Positions 1-7,574 of a DNA stretch of 12,162 nt are shown here, piece after piece. The DNA is taken from the NCBI GenBank assembly GCA_002782905.1, contig PFJA01000193.1, forward strand, positions 1-12,162, in the 5' to 3' direction. This stretch comes from Lysobacterales bacterium CG_4_10_14_3_um_filter_64_11. Lineage in GTDB: Bacteria; Pseudomonadota; Gammaproteobacteria; Xanthomonadales; Xanthomonadaceae. The notes beneath the pieces were generated by a model. The model searched no databases. It was not told the DNA's origin and was given only the letters and a program-made list of their open reading frames with translations. Each line of letters opens with the position of its first letter. Within the stretch, counting starts at the first letter, position 1. Both the position numbers and the translations under genes were made by a program.

Positions 1-462
1 CGCGAAAACATTGCCTACTTCGGCCGCCTGCATGGCATGAGCGATTCCGACATTGGCAAACGTACCGAACGCCTGGTTGCGGCGCTGGAGATGCGTGAGT
101 TCATCGATCGGCAAACCGAAGGCTTCTCGCAGGGTCAACGCACCAAGACCGCGATAGCGCGCGCACTGGTGCATTCGCCGCGCAACGTGATTCTCGACGA
201 GCCCACCAACGGTTTGGATGTGATGACCACGCGCGGTCTGCGCAACTTTCTGCTGGAACTGAAACGAGAGGGCCATTGCGTGATTTTTTCCAGTCACATC
301 ATGCAGGAGGTCGCCGCGCTGTGCGATCGCATCGTGGTGATCGCACACGGCCATGTGGTGGCACAAGGCAGCGCCGATGAGCTCAAGGCACAAACCGGCG
401 CGACCAATCTGGAAGACGCTTTCGTCACCGCGATCGGCTCGGAGGAGGGCCTGCTGGCATGA
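1..462 (+). CDS. natA: ABC transporter ATP-binding protein, NatA-like (5' truncated by window edge)
   Basis: C-terminal 153 residues of an ABC ATPase, open from the first base of the window, so the Walker A part lies outside. Visible are the signature region (FSQGQ, residues 42-46 of the fragment, a variant of LSGGQ), Walker B with catalytic Glu (VILDEP, 63-68), the D-loop (GLD, 71-73) and the H-loop histidine (SSHIMQEV, 97-104). The DEPTNGLD block and short C-terminal tail resemble NatA/CcmA-type exporters of the ABC-2 class. It would hydrolyse ATP on the cytoplasmic face to power the permease encoded next. Its TGA overlaps the ATG of the permease gene (ATGA), a classic sign of translational coupling. 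The NatA name is by resemblance; Na+ as substrate is not shown by the sequence. The pair is transcribed toward the origin, opposite to the other left-arm genes. Confidence 0.85.
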   Translation, partial: RENIAYFGRLHGMSDSDIGKRTERLVAALEMREFIDRQTEGFSQGQRTKTAIARALVHSPRNVILDEPTNGLDVMTTRGLRNFLLELKREGHCVIFSSHIMQEVAALCDRIVVIAHGHVVAQGSADELKAQTGATNLEDAFVTAIGSEEGLLA

Positions 463-1631
463 CTATTTTTCTTGCTGTCGTGTTCAAGGAACTGACCGAT
501 TTTGCGCGCGACCGCCGCACTCTGTTCATGGCGCTGTTCATGTCGCCGATCATCATTCCGGTGATGCTGGTCGGGATCAGCACGGTGGTCCAGAAAAAGG
601 CCGCCTCCCAGTTGGAAAAGCCGCTGCAACTGCCGGTAATCGGCGCCGAACATGCGCCCAACCTGATCGCCTATCTGCAAGGCCACAACATCGTGATCGA
701 ACCGGCGACGGCCGATCCAACCGCGGCCATTCGCGAGCAACGCGAAGATGTGATTCTGGAAATCAGCACGGATTTTGCCGATAACTGGCGGCAGAGCAAA
801 CCGGCGACGGTGGAGATCATCCACGATGCCACCCGCCAGGACGCCCGTATTCCGGTAGCGCGCCTGGAGCGGGTGCTGCAAGGTTATAGCCAGACCGTGG
901 GCAGCCTGCGGCTATTGGCGCGCGGCGTCAGCCCCAGCGTGATGACCGCCATGCGGATCGGTCACCGCGACCTGTCCACGCCAGAAGCCAAGCAGGGCCA
1001 GATACTGGCGGCGATGCTGCCGTATCTGCTGATCCTTACTGCATTCCTGGGTGGCGCCTATCTGGTGATCGACAGCACCGCTGGCGAGCGTGAACGGCAG
1101 TCGCTGGAGCCGTTACTGGCCACCCCCGCGTCGCGCGAAGCGGTGATGAGCGGCAAGATCGCGGCGGCCTGCATCATCGGCCTGACCAGCTTGCTGCTGA
1201 CCCTGATCAGCGTCAAGATCGGCTTTGCCCTGGCGCCGGGCCTTGGCAGCAAGGCCGACGTGTCGCTGTGGGCGATCGGCCGCATCCTCGGCATTCTGAT
1301 CCCGATGTTGCTGCTCGGCACCTGCCTGCTCACCCTGATTGCCGCCAGCGTGAAGAGCGTCAAGGAAGCACAGAGCTACATGGGCATTCTGATGATGGTG
1401 CCAATCATCCCGACCGTGCTGTTGATGGTGTCGCCGGTCAAGAATCAGCTATGGATGTTCGCGGTACCGTTCCTGTCGCAGAACCAGATGATCGTCAGTG
1501 TGCTGCGCGGCGAAACGATTTCGATGCTGCAATGGGCAATCTATTTTGCCGTCGGTTTATCGCTCGGGTTGGTGCTTTGGCTGGTCGCGTCGCGGCTGTA
1601 TCACCGCGAGCGGCTGGCGATTTCGGCCTGA
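459..1631 (+). CDS. natB: ABC-2 type transporter permease, NatB-like
   Basis: 390-residue integral membrane protein. One hydrophobic segment lies near the N-terminus (about 22-43), then a soluble extracytoplasmic stretch (about 45-180), then a cluster of membrane segments (about 183-205, 233-257, 270-297, 306-325 and 357-378). This is the layout of the ABC2_membrane_3/NatB family. A cytoplasmic loop with GERERQSLEPLLATP (209-223) matches the family's conserved region after the second segment. The start is fixed by the ATGA overlap with the ATPase gene and a strong purine-rich ribosome site (GGAGGG, 444-449) nine bases upstream. It forms the membrane channel of the exporter; Na+/H+ or drug efflux is suggested only by family resemblance. 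No other gene follows in this operon within the window. Confidence 0.85.
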   Translation: MTIFLAVVFKELTDFARDRRTLFMALFMSPIIIPVMLVGISTVVQKKAASQLEKPLQLPVIGAEHAPNLIAYLQGHNIVIEPATADPTAAIREQREDVILEISTDFADNWRQSKPATVEIIHDATRQDARIPVARLERVLQGYSQTVGSLRLLARGVSPSVMTAMRIGHRDLSTPEAKQGQILAAMLPYLLILTAFLGGAYLVIDSTAGERERQSLEPLLATPASREAVMSGKIAAACIIGLTSLLLTLISVKIGFALAPGLGSKADVSLWAIGRILGILIPMLLLGTCLLTLIAASVKSVKEAQSYMGILMMVPIIPTVLLMVSPVKNQLWMFAVPFLSQNQMIVSVLRGETISMLQWAIYFAVGLSLGLVLWLVASRLYHRERLAISA

Positions 1632-1998
1632 GTGGGCCGTTTAGCGTGGCGATTGCGCGTTGCGGGCGAGCGCTGGCTCCACGCGCGCCGCGTCTGGGCG
1701 GTAATCGTGCAAGGATGGCTAGCAGGCTGTCGGGGTTGACGCTGATCTGCTGCAAAAAGGCCGAGATGGGTCAAATTTTCCGCTCTTTCTCGTTAAAGGG
1801 CACTGCCATTCACCTCAAGAGCGCAAAAAATCTGCCTCAAACCGGCCATCCCTCGCCACGATCGGTCGCGCCCGACAGGCTGCCAGCACGCAGCAAAACC
1901 CATCCTACCGTGGCTGTCTGCATCGCGGGTGGGTCACTGCCAGCGGCTGGCGATTACCGCGCCATCGGTGTAAGCCGTGCGGCCGGCGAGCGCGTGTG
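1632..1998. other. Gene-free convergent intergenic region between natB and mnmE
   Basis: 367 bases with no credible coding sequence on either strand. natB and mnmE converge here, so a bidirectional terminator is expected. The region holds the long imperfect inverted repeat at 1718-1887, and, nearer mnmE, a perfect short hairpin (GCCAGC/GCTGGC around one base, 1939-1951) that could end mnmE transcripts but has no T-run. The A/T-richer middle contrasts with the GC-rich flanks. Confidence 0.6.
1718..1887. repeat. Long imperfect inverted repeat, MITE-like or decayed insertion-sequence ends
   Basis: The outer 17 bases at 1718-1734 and 1871-1887 are inverted copies with two mismatches (shared core CTGTCGGG). 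Similarity continues inward: CCGCTCTT at about 1780-1787 faces AAGAGCG at about 1817-1823, and GGCC blocks occur at matching depth, so the whole ~170 bases can fold into one long hairpin. No transposase coding is present and I see no clear target-site duplication. It fits a non-autonomous miniature element, a relic of IS ends, or a large bidirectional terminator. The family is not identified. Confidence 0.5.
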
Positions 1999-3333
1999 CT
2001 ATTTGCCGATGCAGAATCCGGCGAAGATCTGCCCGAGCAGATCATCGGCGCTGACCGCGCCGGTGATTTCGGCAATGGCGTGGTGCGCCAGCCGCAATTC
2101 CTCGGCCGCCAGTTCGCCCGCGCGCAACACCTTGACGCATTCGCGTGCCGCTGCAAGATGCGCCTCGGCGCGGTGCAGCGCATCAACATGCCGCGCACGG
2201 GCGCTGCATGCGCCCGCCGTGCTTTCACCGTAGCCGGCAGTGTTGCGTAGCGCATCGCGGAGCGCGTCGAGCCCGGCGCCGGTGTGTGCGGATACCCAAA
2301 TGTGGCCGTCGCGGCCCGGTTCGACTCCTGCCGGGTGCGCGGACAGGTCGCATTTGTTGTGCAGGTAAAGACGACTTTGCACGGCCAGCGCGGGCAGCTC
2401 GATGCGCGAGGCAACGCTGTCATCGCTGACGATCAGCGCCAGGTCGGCGCTGGCAAGCTCCTGGTGCGCGCGACGGATGCCCTCGCGTTCAATGGCGTCT
2501 TTGCTCTCGCGCAGGCCCGCCGTATCCACCAGGGTGATTTCGATGCCATCGATACGCACCACTTCACGCAGAACATCGCGGGTGGTTCCGGCCAGCTCGG
2601 TAACGATCGCGCGCTCGCTGCCGGCGAGCGCATTGAGCAACGAACTTTTGCCGACATTGGGCGGCCCGACGATCACCACATGCAAGCCATCACGCAAGCG
2701 CTGGCCGCGCTGCGCCGCGTGCAGCAAATCCCGCATCTGCTGCTGTACCGCGTCGAGCCGCGTTTGCAAGGCGCTGTCCGAGAGAAAGTCGATTTCCTCT
2801 TCCGGGAAATCAATCGCCGCTTCGACGTGTATCCGCAAGGCGGTCATCGCATCGGCCAGTGCGTTGCATTGCCGTGAAAACACGCCGTCCAGCGAGCGGC
2901 GTGCAGCGCGCGCCGCCGCCTCCGAGCTGGCCGCAATCAGGTCGGCCACTGCTTCGGCCTGGGCAAGATCGAGCTTGCCATTGAGAAATGCGCGCTCGGT
3001 AAACTCGCCCGCGCGCGCCGGGCGTGCACCGAGCGCGCAACAGCGCTGCACGAGGGCAGCCAGCAGCACCGGGCTACCGTGCGCTTGCAGCTCCACGACA
3101 TCTTCGCCGGTGTAGGAACGCGGTGCCAAAAACGCGAGCAACACGCCGTCGTCGATCGACGCGCCCGTTGCATCATGGAATCGGCGGTAGGCCATTCGGC
3201 CCGGTCGCGGCGGCCGACCCGTTAGCCGCTGGGCGATGGTCATTGCTCGCGGCCCGGAGACGCGCACGACGCCCACGCCAGCGGCGCCACTGGCGGTGGT
3301 GATGGCGGCGATGGTGTCGCTGTGATCAGCCAT
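1999..3333 (-). CDS. mnmE: tRNA uridine-5-carboxymethylaminomethyl(34) synthesis GTPase MnmE
   Basis: 444-residue GTPase that, with MnmG, installs the (carboxymethyl)aminomethyl group on wobble U34 of certain tRNAs. The N-terminal folate-binding domain (about 1-118) begins DTIAAITT, matching the family's start. A helical domain surrounds an inserted G domain with G1 GPPNVGKS (223-230, including the Asn that coordinates potassium in this family), G2 AGTTRD (248-253), G3 DTAG (270-273) and G4 NKCD (326-329). The C-terminus is the diagnostic CIGK (441-444), whose Cys is catalytic. Full length compared with E. coli (454). It lies 42 bases after yidC, so probably cotranscribed; a GAGG ribosome site lies about ten bases before the ATG. 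mnmG is not in the window. Confidence 0.97.
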   Translation of the reverse strand: MADHSDTIAAITTASGAAGVGVVRVSGPRAMTIAQRLTGRPPRPGRMAYRRFHDATGASIDDGVLLAFLAPRSYTGEDVVELQAHGSPVLLAALVQRCCALGARPARAGEFTERAFLNGKLDLAQAEAVADLIAASSEAAARAARRSLDGVFSRQCNALADAMTALRIHVEAAIDFPEEEIDFLSDSALQTRLDAVQQQMRDLLHAAQRGQRLRDGLHVVIVGPPNVGKSSLLNALAGSERAIVTELAGTTRDVLREVVRIDGIEITLVDTAGLRESKDAIEREGIRRAHQELASADLALIVSDDSVASRIELPALAVQSRLYLHNKCDLSAHPAGVEPGRDGHIWVSAHTGAGLDALRDALRNTAGYGESTAGACSARARHVDALHRAEAHLAAARECVKVLRAGELAAEELRLAHHAIAEITGAVSADDLLGQIFAGFCIGK

Positions 3334-3375
3334 GCGCGAATGCCTCGTTCACCCTGGCGACTGGCCGCAGTGCGG

Positions 3376-5073
3376 TCAGCTTTTGACGGCCGCCTTCTCG
3401 TTGTGCTCACCATGGCGACGCATGATCACCCATTGCTGCAGCAGGCCAAGGCTGCCGTTGGTGGTCCAGTACAGCACCAGGCCGGCCGGGAAGAACGCGA
3501 ACATCACGCCGAAGATCAGCGGCATCAGTTGCATGAACTTCTTCTGGATCGGGTCCATACCCGGCGCCGGACTCAGCTTTTGCGTGAAGTACATGCTGAG
3601 CATGTTGAGCACGGGCAACACGAAATATGGGTCACGATCGGTCAGGCTCTGGATCCAGCCAATCCACGGCGCATGGCGCAATTCGACGCTTTCCAGCAAC
3701 ACCCAGTACAGCGCGATGAACACCGGAATCTGGATCAGGATCGGCAGGCAGCCGCTGGCCGGGTTGGCTTTTTCCTTCTTGTACAGCTCCAGCATCGCCT
3801 GCTGGAACTTTTGCTTGTCTTCGCCGTAGCGTTCCTTGAGCGCTTCGATGCGCGGTTGCAGCTTGCGCATCTTGGCCATTGACAGGTATTGCTTCTCCGA
3901 CAACTTGAAGAACACACCCTTGATCAATACCACCAGGCCAATGATCGCCCAGCCCCAGTTGCCGAACAGGCTGTGCAGGAACGACAGTACCGCGAATAGC
4001 GGATCGGAAATCAGGGTGAAGATGCCGTAGTCGATGGTGCGCTCCAGACCTGGCGCAACATGGGGCAGTTCGCTTTGCAGTTTCGGCCCGATCCACAAGC
4101 GGGCTTCGCTGCTGGCGCTGGCGCCGGGTTGTGCGCTCAATGATGGCCCGACTTCCCGGATTACGTAGCGCGGCGTGCCGTTGGCAATGATCGCGGTGGC
4201 GAACGTGTTGCTGTCGCCAGCGTCGGGTATCCATGCCGCCATGAAGTGGTGCTGCAACATCACGATCCAGCCGCCGCTGACGGTTTGCTGCAGCGGTTCC
4301 TTGGCGAGCTTGTCGAATTTGCGTTTCTCGAACTTCTCTTCCGGGCTGTACCAGGCTGCGCCGGCAAAGCTGTAGCCTTCGGGGTTGTTGAAACCACTGT
4401 TGACGATCACCGGCGGCACCCGTTGCAACTGGCGATAGACGTGGCCTTGCCAGACGGCGTTGCTGTGGTTTTCCACCTCGTCACGCATGCTCAGTACGTA
4501 GCTGCCGCGATTCAAGGTGAAGTGCTTGCGCACACTCAGGCCGTTACCATCGCTCCAGCGCAGTGACAGCGAAACCTGTTGCTCGCCATCGCGCAACGCC
4601 AGTTCATCGCCAATGGATTCACTGACAAACTCGCTTTCATGGCTTGGTGCTGCACCTTTGCTGCTGACCAGCCCGCTTTGTGCGACGAAAAAATGTTCGG
4701 GCGCGCTCGACAACAATTGCACGCGCGGACTATCGCTTGCTGCACTCTGGCCGTAGTCCAGCAATCGCGCGTCGACCACGCTGCCACCACGCATATCGAT
4801 CGCCAGGCGCAGAACGTCGTTGCTCAGCACCACGCGTTGCGAAGCTGTGGCAGCGCTGGCGTTGTCGGCGCTGGGTAGCGCCGCGTCGAGCATCGGCGTC
4901 GGCGCATCGTCGAGGCCGGGGATATCCGGCAGCGCCGCGCCATCGACCGTTTGCGTCGTGGTCGCGCTGTGCAACGCTGCGCCGGGGGCCGGTGCCGGGC
5001 TATCCCAGGCCTGCCACAGCAAATACGCCAGCAGCGCCCAGGCGATCAACAAAAAGGAGCGGGTCTGATTCAT
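3376..5073 (-). CDS. yidC: Membrane protein insertase YidC
   Basis: 565 residues (E. coli 548). It inserts and folds inner-membrane proteins alone or with SecYEG. The first membrane segment (about 6-22) is followed by a linker rich in Ala, Pro and Thr and a large periplasmic beta domain (about 80-345). The conserved C-terminal five-helix core runs from about 355: GNWGWAIIGL (371-380), the cytoplasmic coiled hairpin SMAKMRKLQPRIEALKERYG (398-417), NPASGCLPILIQIPVFIALY (437-456), SVELRHAPW (462-470) and FPAGLVLYW (528-536). The positive residue in the hydrophilic groove of TM2, Arg in E. coli, is Lys here (K385). Its ATG overlaps the rnpA stop by one base (TGATG). No clear Shine-Dalgarno is seen, so translation is probably coupled to rnpA. 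Confidence 0.97.
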   Translation of the reverse strand: MNQTRSFLLIAWALLAYLLWQAWDSPAPAPGAALHSATTTQTVDGAALPDIPGLDDAPTPMLDAALPSADNASAATASQRVVLSNDVLRLAIDMRGGSVVDARLLDYGQSAASDSPRVQLLSSAPEHFFVAQSGLVSSKGAAPSHESEFVSESIGDELALRDGEQQVSLSLRWSDGNGLSVRKHFTLNRGSYVLSMRDEVENHSNAVWQGHVYRQLQRVPPVIVNSGFNNPEGYSFAGAAWYSPEEKFEKRKFDKLAKEPLQQTVSGGWIVMLQHHFMAAWIPDAGDSNTFATAIIANGTPRYVIREVGPSLSAQPGASASSEARLWIGPKLQSELPHVAPGLERTIDYGIFTLISDPLFAVLSFLHSLFGNWGWAIIGLVVLIKGVFFKLSEKQYLSMAKMRKLQPRIEALKERYGEDKQKFQQAMLELYKKEKANPASGCLPILIQIPVFIALYWVLLESVELRHAPWIGWIQSLTDRDPYFVLPVLNMLSMYFTQKLSPAPGMDPIQKKFMQLMPLIFGVMFAFFPAGLVLYWTTNGSLGLLQQWVIMRRHGEHNEKAAVKS

Positions 5074-5543
5074 CAGTGGTCTGAGCTCGATGGTCGGCGT
5101 TCGCCGACAGGGTTGGATGTTTCGCTTGCCGGCGTCACGGTCGTGGAGCCGGCCATTGTGCCGGTGTCGCCGGTTGGGTTCAATGAAATGGCGCGCTGCC
5201 AGAGCAGCGCCAGCTCCTGCGCCAAGCCTTCGCTCAGTGCCTTCCCGGATTTCGCCACGATCACGTAGTCGCCCGGCGGCAACATCGGGTAGTGTCGGCG
5301 AAAACTGTCGCGAGTGATGCGCTTGAACCGGTTGCGAATGACAGCGAGCTTGCTCACACGCTTGCTTACCGTGATGCCGAGGCGCGCTTTGCGCGGGCCT
5401 TTGCCGGCTCGGTTTGGCTCGTGCAGGTGCAAGCGTACCGTGGCGCCATGCAGACAGCGACTCGCGCGCAGCACGCGCTGATACTGCGCCGGACTGTGCA
5501 GGCGCGCGTCGGGGCGAAACGCGTTGGGATGCGCGCGGCTCAC
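5073..5543 (-). CDS. rnpA: Ribonuclease P protein component
   Basis: 156-residue basic protein subunit of RNase P, which helps the RNA subunit remove 5' leaders from pre-tRNAs. The signature RNR motif is present (IRNRFKR, 69-75), preceded by GITVSKRVSK (56-65) and followed by DYVIVAKSG (92-100). The fold ends near residue 120. Residues 120-156 form a Ser/Thr/Pro-rich tail without similarity to the compact E. coli protein (119 aa) and are probably disordered. The start is a GTG (5541-5543). No in-frame alternative exists between it and an upstream TAA, and the N-terminal FRPDARLHSPAQY matches the family. No convincing ribosome site precedes it. The gene lies 234 bases after rpmH, an unusually long spacer. 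Confidence 0.95.
   Translation of the reverse strand: MSRAHPNAFRPDARLHSPAQYQRVLRASRCLHGATVRLHLHEPNRAGKGPRKARLGITVSKRVSKLAVIRNRFKRITRDSFRRHYPMLPPGDYVIVAKSGKALSEGLAQELALLWQRAISLNPTGDTGTMAGSTTVTPASETSNPVGERRPSSSDH
5093..5108. repeat. Perfect inverted repeat at the 3' end of rnpA, just before yidC
   Basis: Seven-base arms GTCGGCG and CGCCGAC around TT, 20 bases upstream of the yidC start and inside the rnpA tail codons. In mRNA it would fold into a short stable hairpin beside the yidC initiation region. Function unknown; it may be chance in GC-rich DNA. Confidence 0.35.
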
Positions 5544-5777
5544 GTCGGCAGCCCGGTCAGGCTGGACGGGCTGCGGCGGAATGGTGCGATGGCAGCTACT
5601 GCGTGCGGTTGATTGCTGCCGTTAGCCGGACGTGGCTGCGCGATGCGGCTGCCGATCAGCGACAGGCGACGACTGGGAGCACTCGGGCACTGGTGGTTTC
5701 GCCGATGCAGGTAACGACGCAACCACCGGCTCGCGACGTGCACGGTCCGGCGAAAATCGAGGCTGATGCCTTTTGCT
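5544..5777 (-). other. Spacer between rpmH and rnpA
   Basis: 234 bases between two genes that are nearly adjacent in E. coli. On the minus strand one frame is open: a GTG at 5741-5743 could begin a 67-residue Arg/Pro/Ser-rich peptide ending at 5540, where its TGA overlaps the rnpA GTG (GTGA). It resembles no family I know, lacks a ribosome site, and does not contain the Cys-rich YidD motif. It is more probably an untranslated leader than a gene. Confidence 0.4.
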
Positions 5778-5918
5778 TCAAACAGCGAGACGCGAGCGCC
5801 CTTTGGCGCGGCGGCGGGCGAGAATCTTGCGGCCATCGGCGGTCGCCATGCGCGCACGGAAACCATGGTCACGCTTGCGCTTGATGTTGCTGGGCTGGTA
5901 GGTGCGTTTGGTTGCCAT
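5778..5918 (-). CDS. rpmH: 50S ribosomal protein L34
   Basis: 46 codons giving a very basic protein that starts MATKRTYQPSNIKRKRDHG and ends RRRAKGRARLAV. The KRTYQPSN...RKRxHGFRARM pattern and the GRKILARRRAKGR segment are diagnostic of L34, a component of the large ribosomal subunit. Length matches the E. coli protein (46). The stop is TGA at 5778-5780. It is the first gene of the leftward rpmH-rnpA-yidC-mnmE cluster and is preceded by a strong promoter (5954-5983). A weak GTGGA ribosome site lies about ten bases before the ATG. Confidence 0.97.
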   Translation of the reverse strand: MATKRTYQPSNIKRKRDHGFRARMATADGRKILARRRAKGRSRLAV

Positions 5919-5953
5919 GGTGGCGATTCCACAAACAGTGAACAAGGCCGAGC

Positions 5954-5983
5954 ATCATAGCGAATAGCAGCCTGCGCGGTCAA
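5954..5983 (-). promoter_or_regulatory. Sigma70-type promoter for rpmH
   Basis: Read on the minus strand, TTGACC (5983-5978) and TATGAT (5959-5954) are separated by 18 bases: each hexamer has one mismatch to consensus. The predicted transcription start is near 5946, giving a leader of under 30 bases before the rpmH ATG. Position, spacing and match agree with a highly expressed ribosomal-protein gene. Confidence 0.7.
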
Positions 5984-6205
5984 CAACAATAACTGGCCAG
6001 CACTTTGGTTGCCAGTCATGGGTGTAGCGCTTGGTGTGCGCTGCGAACAATTTGTGGTCGTGCGCATCACGCTTTCGATAGCTACACGGGCCGCTGGCAG
6101 GGTATCGGCTGCGCGGGTAGACTGGGGTGTTGCTCGCTGCAGCCTGCCGTCCGCGCTGTCGCGCCGATGGCAAACCTTCGTTCTCAACCGTGTGTGACCC
6201 CAACC

Positions 6206-7537
6206 ATGATCCCTGCCTGGCGGCGTTGCCTGGAACGGCTGGAAACCGAGTTTCCGGCGGAAGAAGTCCATACCTGGCTCAAGCCCCTGCAGGCGGAGGC
6301 CGGTGCCGATGGGTTGTGCCTGTTTGCGCCGAACGCGTTTGTCGTGGATACGGTTCGCGATCGCTACCTGGCGCGCATCTGCGCGCTGATGGATCACTAT
6401 GCGGGCTCCGCGACGCCGGTGCATCTGGAAGTAGGGGCCTTGCGTCGCCAAGCGCCGGCCAAGGCCGTCGCAGACCACCAGACGGCGCGCAGCGCTGGCG
6501 CACGGGCGCCATTTTTCGGCAACCTGGATGCGCATTACACGTTTGACAATTTCGTCGAGGGCCGTTCCAACCAGCTCGGTCGCGCAGCCGCCTGGCAAGC
6601 CGCACAGCACCCGGGCGAGCGCGCCCACAACCCGTTGCTGTTGTATGGCGGTACCGGGCTGGGCAAAACCCACCTGATGTTTGCCGCCGGCAATGCGATG
6701 GTGCAAAACAATCCGGCGATGCGCGTGCTGTACCTTCGCTCCGAGCAGTTTTTCAGCGCGATGATGAAAGCGTTGAGCGAAAAGGCCATGGATGGGTTCA
6801 AGCGACAGTTCCAGTCGATCGGTGCATTGTTGCTCGACGACATCCAGTTTTTTGCCGGCAAGGATCGCACCCAAGAGGAGTTCTTCCACACCTTCAACGC
6901 ATTGTTCGATGGCAAACAGCAGATCATTCTGACCTGCGACCGCTATCCGCGCGAAGTGAGCAATCTCGAGCCACGTTTGAAGTCGCGTTTGGCGTGGGGC
7001 TTGAGTGTGGCGATCGAGCCACCGGATTTCGAGACCCGCGCCGCCATCGTCATGGCCAAGGCGCGCGCGCGCGATATCGCGCTGCCCGAGTCGGTCGCGC
7101 TATTGATGGCACAGCGCATGCGCTCTAACGTCCGTGATCTGGAAGGGGCGTTGAACACGCTGGCTGCTCGCGCCAATTTCACCGGTCGGCCGATTACCGA
7201 AGAGTTTGCGCAGGAAACCTTGCGCGACCTGTTGCGCGCGCAGCAACAGGCAATTTCCATCACCAACATCCAAAAAACCGTGGCAGACTACTTTCAGCTG
7301 CGCGTGGTCGACTTGCTGTCGAAGCGGCGGACGCGCTCGTTGGCGAGGCCTCGGCAAATCGCGATGGCGCTGGCCAAGGAATTGACCGAACATAGTTTGC
7401 CGGAGATTGGCGACGGCTTTGCCGGGCGCGACCATACCACCGTGATGCACGCCTGCAAAGTGATCCGTGAGTTGGTTAAAAACGATGGCAAGCTGCGCGA
7501 AGACTGGGAAAAATTGATCCGCAAGCTGACCGAGTAG
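6206..7537 (+). CDS. dnaA: Chromosomal replication initiator protein DnaA
   Basis: 443-residue AAA+ initiator that binds DnaA boxes, opens the origin and recruits the helicase. The N-terminal domain I (W5...EEVHTWLKPL, about 1-85) is followed by a short linker. The ATPase core begins near YTFDNFVEG (111-119), with Walker A GGTGLGKT (148-155), Walker B LLLDD (208-212), sensor 1 LTCD (242-245), arginine-finger region RLKSR (257-261) and sensor 2 SNVRDLEG (307-314). Domain IV ends with the DNA-binding signature GRDHTTVMHA (407-416). The start at 6206 is chosen because the family's N-terminus begins here, although the frame is open upstream to 6005; no clear ribosome site or convincing promoter is seen. 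Walker A has Thr where Val is more usual. The 287-base interval upstream to rpmH has no good DnaA boxes. Confidence 0.97.
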   Translation: MIPAWRRCLERLETEFPAEEVHTWLKPLQAEAGADGLCLFAPNAFVVDTVRDRYLARICALMDHYAGSATPVHLEVGALRRQAPAKAVADHQTARSAGARAPFFGNLDAHYTFDNFVEGRSNQLGRAAAWQAAQHPGERAHNPLLLYGGTGLGKTHLMFAAGNAMVQNNPAMRVLYLRSEQFFSAMMKALSEKAMDGFKRQFQSIGALLLDDIQFFAGKDRTQEEFFHTFNALFDGKQQIILTCDRYPREVSNLEPRLKSRLAWGLSVAIEPPDFETRAAIVMAKARARDIALPESVALLMAQRMRSNVRDLEGALNTLAARANFTGRPITEEFAQETLRDLLRAQQQAISITNIQKTVADYFQLRVVDLLSKRRTRSLARPRQIAMALAKELTEHSLPEIGDGFAGRDHTTVMHACKVIRELVKNDGKLREDWEKLIRKLTE

Positions 7538-7543
7538 CACAAG

Positions 7544-7574
7544 GGATGGTCTGAACAGCCCATCCTGGAATTTT
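7544..7574 (+). terminator. Possible weak terminator after dnaA
   Basis: Stem GGATGG (7544-7549) with CCATCC (7560-7565), a ten-base loop, then TGGAATTTT. It lies seven bases after the dnaA stop. The stem is short and the T-run only four, so termination would be partial at best. Confidence 0.3.

Noticed and set aside
5544..5777. A frameshifted or degenerate yidD in the rpmH-rnpA spacer
   Set aside because: The diagnostic CRFxPTCSxY pattern is not found in any frame, and yidD would normally lie after rnpA, not before it.
5919..6205. Possible second origin or DnaA boxes between rpmH and dnaA
   Set aside because: The best nonamers differ from consensus by three or more bases and are not clustered. 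Only the rpmH promoter is supported; dnaA promoter candidates match poorly (about four of six bases per hexamer).
5540..6889. 449-codon open frame on the minus strand across rpmH and the 5' half of dnaA
   Set aside because: It is antisense to dnaA and out of frame with rpmH. Composition is Arg/Pro/Ala-rich noise, as expected opposite GC-rich genes, with no recognisable domain.
7061..7072. GC dinucleotide run in dnaA as a possible Z-DNA site
   Set aside because: Only six repeats and fully explained by Ala/Arg codons in a GC-rich gene.
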